Source: Rubrolithibacter sp043763625 (lineage in GTDB: Bacteria > Bacteroidota > Bacteroidia > Sphingobacteriales > Sphingobacteriaceae). Taken from it: DNA of 32,334 nucleotides. The position numbers were made by a program, and so were the translations under genes. Within the stretch, counting starts at the first letter, position 1. Every line of letters starts with the position of its first letter. Below the pieces are notes generated by a model. It was not told where the DNA came from. It saw nothing but the letters and a program-made list of their open reading frames with translations, and did not search any database. Positions 29,931-32,334 of the stretch are shown in pieces. Where the stretch lies: assembly GCA_043763625.1 (NCBI GenBank), contig JAYULL010000139.1, forward strand, positions 1 to 32,334, in the 5' to 3' direction.

Positions 29931-32334
29931 ATGTTTAAAGAGCTAAAAAATAAACCTCTACGATATATTTTTATTTTTATCTATTTCATTATCATTTTCT
30001 TCTGCGCTCTCGAAATAAACTTTCTTGGTCTTTTTGGCTACTCGCCTACCGTAAAAGACATTAAATTTCCAAACCTCCGAATTGCATCTGAAGTATATAC
30101 CGCTGACGGCAAATTAATCGGGCGATACTACAAAGAAAACAGAACTCCGGTAGAATACAACAAAATATCGAAAAGTGCAATAAACGCTTTGGTGGCTACA
30201 GAAGATGTTCGTTTTTTTAATCATAGCGGAATTGATATTCGTTCCCTAATTTCAAGTACAATATCAACTGCTCAAGGAGATCGCCGGGGAGGGAGTACAA
30301 TTACTCAACAATTAGCCAAAAATTTATACAGCACCAGAAATAATAAATCGCAAGGTTTAATTCGGGTTGTTCCGGGAGTAAGGACAATTGTTTATAAACT
30401 TAAAGAATGGATGACGGCCTACAAACTTGAAAAGAGATACAGCAAGGAAGAAATTTTGACAATGTATCTAAATACGGTTCCTTTCGGTAACAATACCTTC
30501 GGAATAAAAACAGCCGCTAAACTCTATTTTAATAAAGAAACAAATAAACTTCAAGCTGAAGAATCGGCCCTACTGATTGGTATGCTTAAAGCCACAAGCA
30601 CGTATAATCCCCAAAAAAATCCGGAGAAGGCTATCGAAAGAAGGAATGTAGTGCTGTCTCAAATGCATAAATACGATTTCATCTCGGGGCCGGAATATAA
30701 ACGTGCCATCGCAAAACCGGTTAAATTATCGCTTGGAACGATTGAAGAAGAGAACCGGGAAGATTCTTACCTCCGTTCTGCGGTTGCTCGTTATCTTGAT
30801 AAGTGGGCCGAAGAAAATCACTATAATTTATACGAAGACGGGCTGAAGGTTTATACTACAATTGATTCTAAGCTTCAAAAATATGCTGAAGCCGCGGTGA
30901 CCGAACAGATGAGGGCTTTACAGCAAAGGCTTATAAATTCGTGGGGAAATGAAAAACCTTGGCGAGATCTTGACGGAAAAGTAATTCCGAATTTTCTTGA
31001 AAATCTCGCAAAAAAACTTCCTTACTATAGCTACCTGCAAAAAAAGTACAGTAATTCTGATTCCATAGAATACTATCTCCGCAAAAAGAAAAAGATGAAA
31101 GTATTTGCGTGGAAAGGAGAAAAAGAAGTTGAGTTTTCGACTATAGATTCTTTAGAGTACTACATAAAATTTTTGAATACCGGTATGATGACCTTAGAGC
31201 CGAAAACAGGCTTTATAAAGGTTTGGGTAGGGGGAATTGACTATAAGCACTTTAAATACGACCACGTAAATCAATCAAAGCGGCAAGCCGGATCTACTTT
31301 TAAGCCTTTTGCATATTTAGCTGCTTTAGAAAGCGGGATGAGTCCTTGCGATAAATTTACCGACAAGCCTATTAAAATCGAGTACCAAGAAAACGGAAAA
31401 AAGGAATATTGGGAACCAAAAAATTCTGACTTCAATTTTTCTTGGCGAGAAATGTCGTTACGGTGGGCAATGGGGAAGTCGGTAAACTCAATAACTGCCC
31501 AGGTAACCGAAAAAGTTGGTGCTTCTAAAGTGGTGGAATGCGCACGTCGCTGCGGAATTGAAAGCCAACTGCAAGCAGTTCCTTCGGTCAGTTTAGGCTC
31601 TAATGATGTTTCGGTGTTTGAAATGGTAAGAGCCTACGGAACTTTTTTAAATAAAGGAGTAAAAACCCAACCGATCTTAGTAAAAAAAATAACTGATAAT
31701 GAGGATAATCTGATTGAAGAATTTAAACCGAAAACAGAGCGCAGCCTAACTGAAGAAATTGCTTGGCTGATGTTATATATGTTTAGAGGCGGAATGGAAG
31801 AACCTGAGGGAACTTCACAATCGCTTTGGGAGTGGGATTTATGGAAGAAAGGAAATCAAATTGGTGGTAAAACCGGAACGTCGTCAGAATACGTAGATGG
31901 ATGGTATATGGGCATTAGCAAAGATTTAGTTACCGGTATTTGGGTGGGCTGCGACGACAGAAGCATTCATTTCAGGACTTCTGGCACCGGAGAAGGGGCA
32001 CACACTGCTCTTCCGATTTTCGGGAAGTTTATGGAAAAGGTTTACCACGATTCTTCTACAGGATATACTTACGGACCTTTTCCTAAAGCAGGCGTTCCGA
32101 TTACCCGAGATTATAACTGCCCGACACCCGAGTACCGTATTGATACAACTGTTACTGACAGTTCTTTAATCGATTCTTCATTCGTCGGCGATTCCACATT
32201 TACAGAACCGGAACCTGATAACCAAGAAACGCTTGAACCCGCAACACAAGCACCGGAACAATCGTCTACTGCAGCGCCTGCAACAGAAGAAGTTAAGCCG
32301 GCAGAGCAAAAATCTCCTCGAGAACTTCGTCGAG
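29931..32334 (+). CDS. mrcA: Class A penicillin-binding protein (PBP1A type), 3' end outside window
   Basis: The frame is open from ATG 29931 to the last base, about 801 codons, so only the C-terminus is missing. One membrane anchor (PLRYIFIFIYFIIIFFCALE, ~9-28). The GT51 glycosyltransferase domain has catalytic Glu91 in ATEDVRFFNHSGID, GGSTITQQLAKNLY, and KRYSKEEILTMYLN. The transpeptidase domain has the active Ser455 and Lys in GSTFKPFAYL, SVN at Ser517 (GKSVNSITAQ), and KTG at Lys647 (GGKTGTSSEYVDGW). It polymerises and cross-links peptidoglycan at the outer face of the inner membrane. The end of the visible part is rich in Asp, Ser, Thr, Glu and Pro (about residues 735-800), a low-complexity tail. 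It is divergent from ppk2, with 73 bases between. Confidence 0.96.
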   Translation, partial: MFKELKNKPLRYIFIFIYFIIIFFCALEINFLGLFGYSPTVKDIKFPNLRIASEVYTADGKLIGRYYKENRTPVEYNKISKSAINALVATEDVRFFNHSGIDIRSLISSTISTAQGDRRGGSTITQQLAKNLYSTRNNKSQGLIRVVPGVRTIVYKLKEWMTAYKLEKRYSKEEILTMYLNTVPFGNNTFGIKTAAKLYFNKETNKLQAEESALLIGMLKATSTYNPQKNPEKAIERRNVVLSQMHKYDFISGPEYKRAIAKPVKLSLGTIEEENREDSYLRSAVARYLDKWAEENHYNLYEDGLKVYTTIDSKLQKYAEAAVTEQMRALQQRLINSWGNEKPWRDLDGKVIPNFLENLAKKLPYYSYLQKKYSNSDSIEYYLRKKKKMKVFAWKGEKEVEFSTIDSLEYYIKFLNTGMMTLEPKTGFIKVWVGGIDYKHFKYDHVNQSKRQAGSTFKPFAYLAALESGMSPCDKFTDKPIKIEYQENGKKEYWEPKNSDFNFSWREMSLRWAMGKSVNSITAQVTEKVGASKVVECARRCGIESQLQAVPSVSLGSNDVSVFEMVRAYGTFLNKGVKTQPILVKKITDNEDNLIEEFKPKTERSLTEEIAWLMLYMFRGGMEEPEGTSQSLWEWDLWKKGNQIGGKTGTSSEYVDGWYMGISKDLVTGIWVGCDDRSIHFRTSGTGEGAHTALPIFGKFMEKVYHDSSTGYTYGPFPKAGVPITRDYNCPTPEYRIDTTVTDSSLIDSSFVGDSTFTEPEPDNQETLEPATQAPEQSSTAAPATEEVKPAEQKSPRELRR

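Noticed and set aside
1..32334. Classical defence, toxin-antitoxin, prophage or secretion-system cluster
   Set aside because: Every long frame fits housekeeping, envelope, metabolic or signalling families; no nuclease, integrase, phage or toxin-like pair was seen beyond the IS remnant.

Overview
The window reads as a chromosomal segment of an AT-rich Bacteroidota bacterium, plausibly Chitinophagia, Saprospiria or Cytophagia-like. Signs for this are a Reg_prop/Y_Y_Y hybrid sensor kinase, a DUF5723-type protein, a PPK2 close to the Cytophaga type, and several promoters carrying the Bacteroidota -7 box TAnnTTTG. The best of these, upstream of rpmH, has TTG-N20-TATATTTG. Assignment below phylum level is inference.

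Layout. 1-351: 3' end of an aldo/keto reductase. 465-3503 (-): a large lipoprotein with a dehydrogenase-type propeller, HEAT-like repeats and a C-terminal cytochrome c. 3571-4258 (-): a graveyard in which a frameshifted HMA copper-chaperone gene runs into an internally deleted IS5-like transposase. 4336-6579 (-): copA. About 6715-7207 (+): a decayed copy of the receiver-domain part of the next gene. 7350-11636 (+): a 1428-residue hybrid histidine kinase. 11720-16086: pcm, a possible outer-membrane protein, priA and a DUF423 gene. 16171-19228 (+): two exported proteins of unknown role. 19234-20778 (-): the rpmH-rnpA-yidD-tsaB cluster, then mscL. 21407-22876 (+): rpoN, meeting a small HTH-like gene tail to tail. 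23580-24637 (+): a BLUF photoreceptor and a lone receiver protein. 24744-26611 (-): an OmpA-type protein and a PRC-barrel stress protein whose DUF2382 end has decayed. 26735-26968 (-): a candidate orphan transcript with promoter, structured core and terminator. 27010-28976 (+): methionine aminotransferase plus omega-amidase. 28973-29857 (-): PPK2. 29931-end (+): a class A penicillin-binding protein, cut by the window edge.

How genes work together. The aminotransferase/omega-amidase pair forms a glutamine-driven keto-acid transamination unit, since the amidase removes the 2-oxoglutaramate product. rpmH, rnpA, yidD and tsaB serve translation, tRNA maturation and membrane-protein insertion under one good promoter. 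BLUF plus receiver could be a light-signalling pair. copA once had a chaperone partner that is now dead. No CRISPR array, tRNA, rRNA, prophage or classical defence island was seen. The most unusual material is in the gaps: three decayed loci and two tiny candidate genes too short for normal gene calling.
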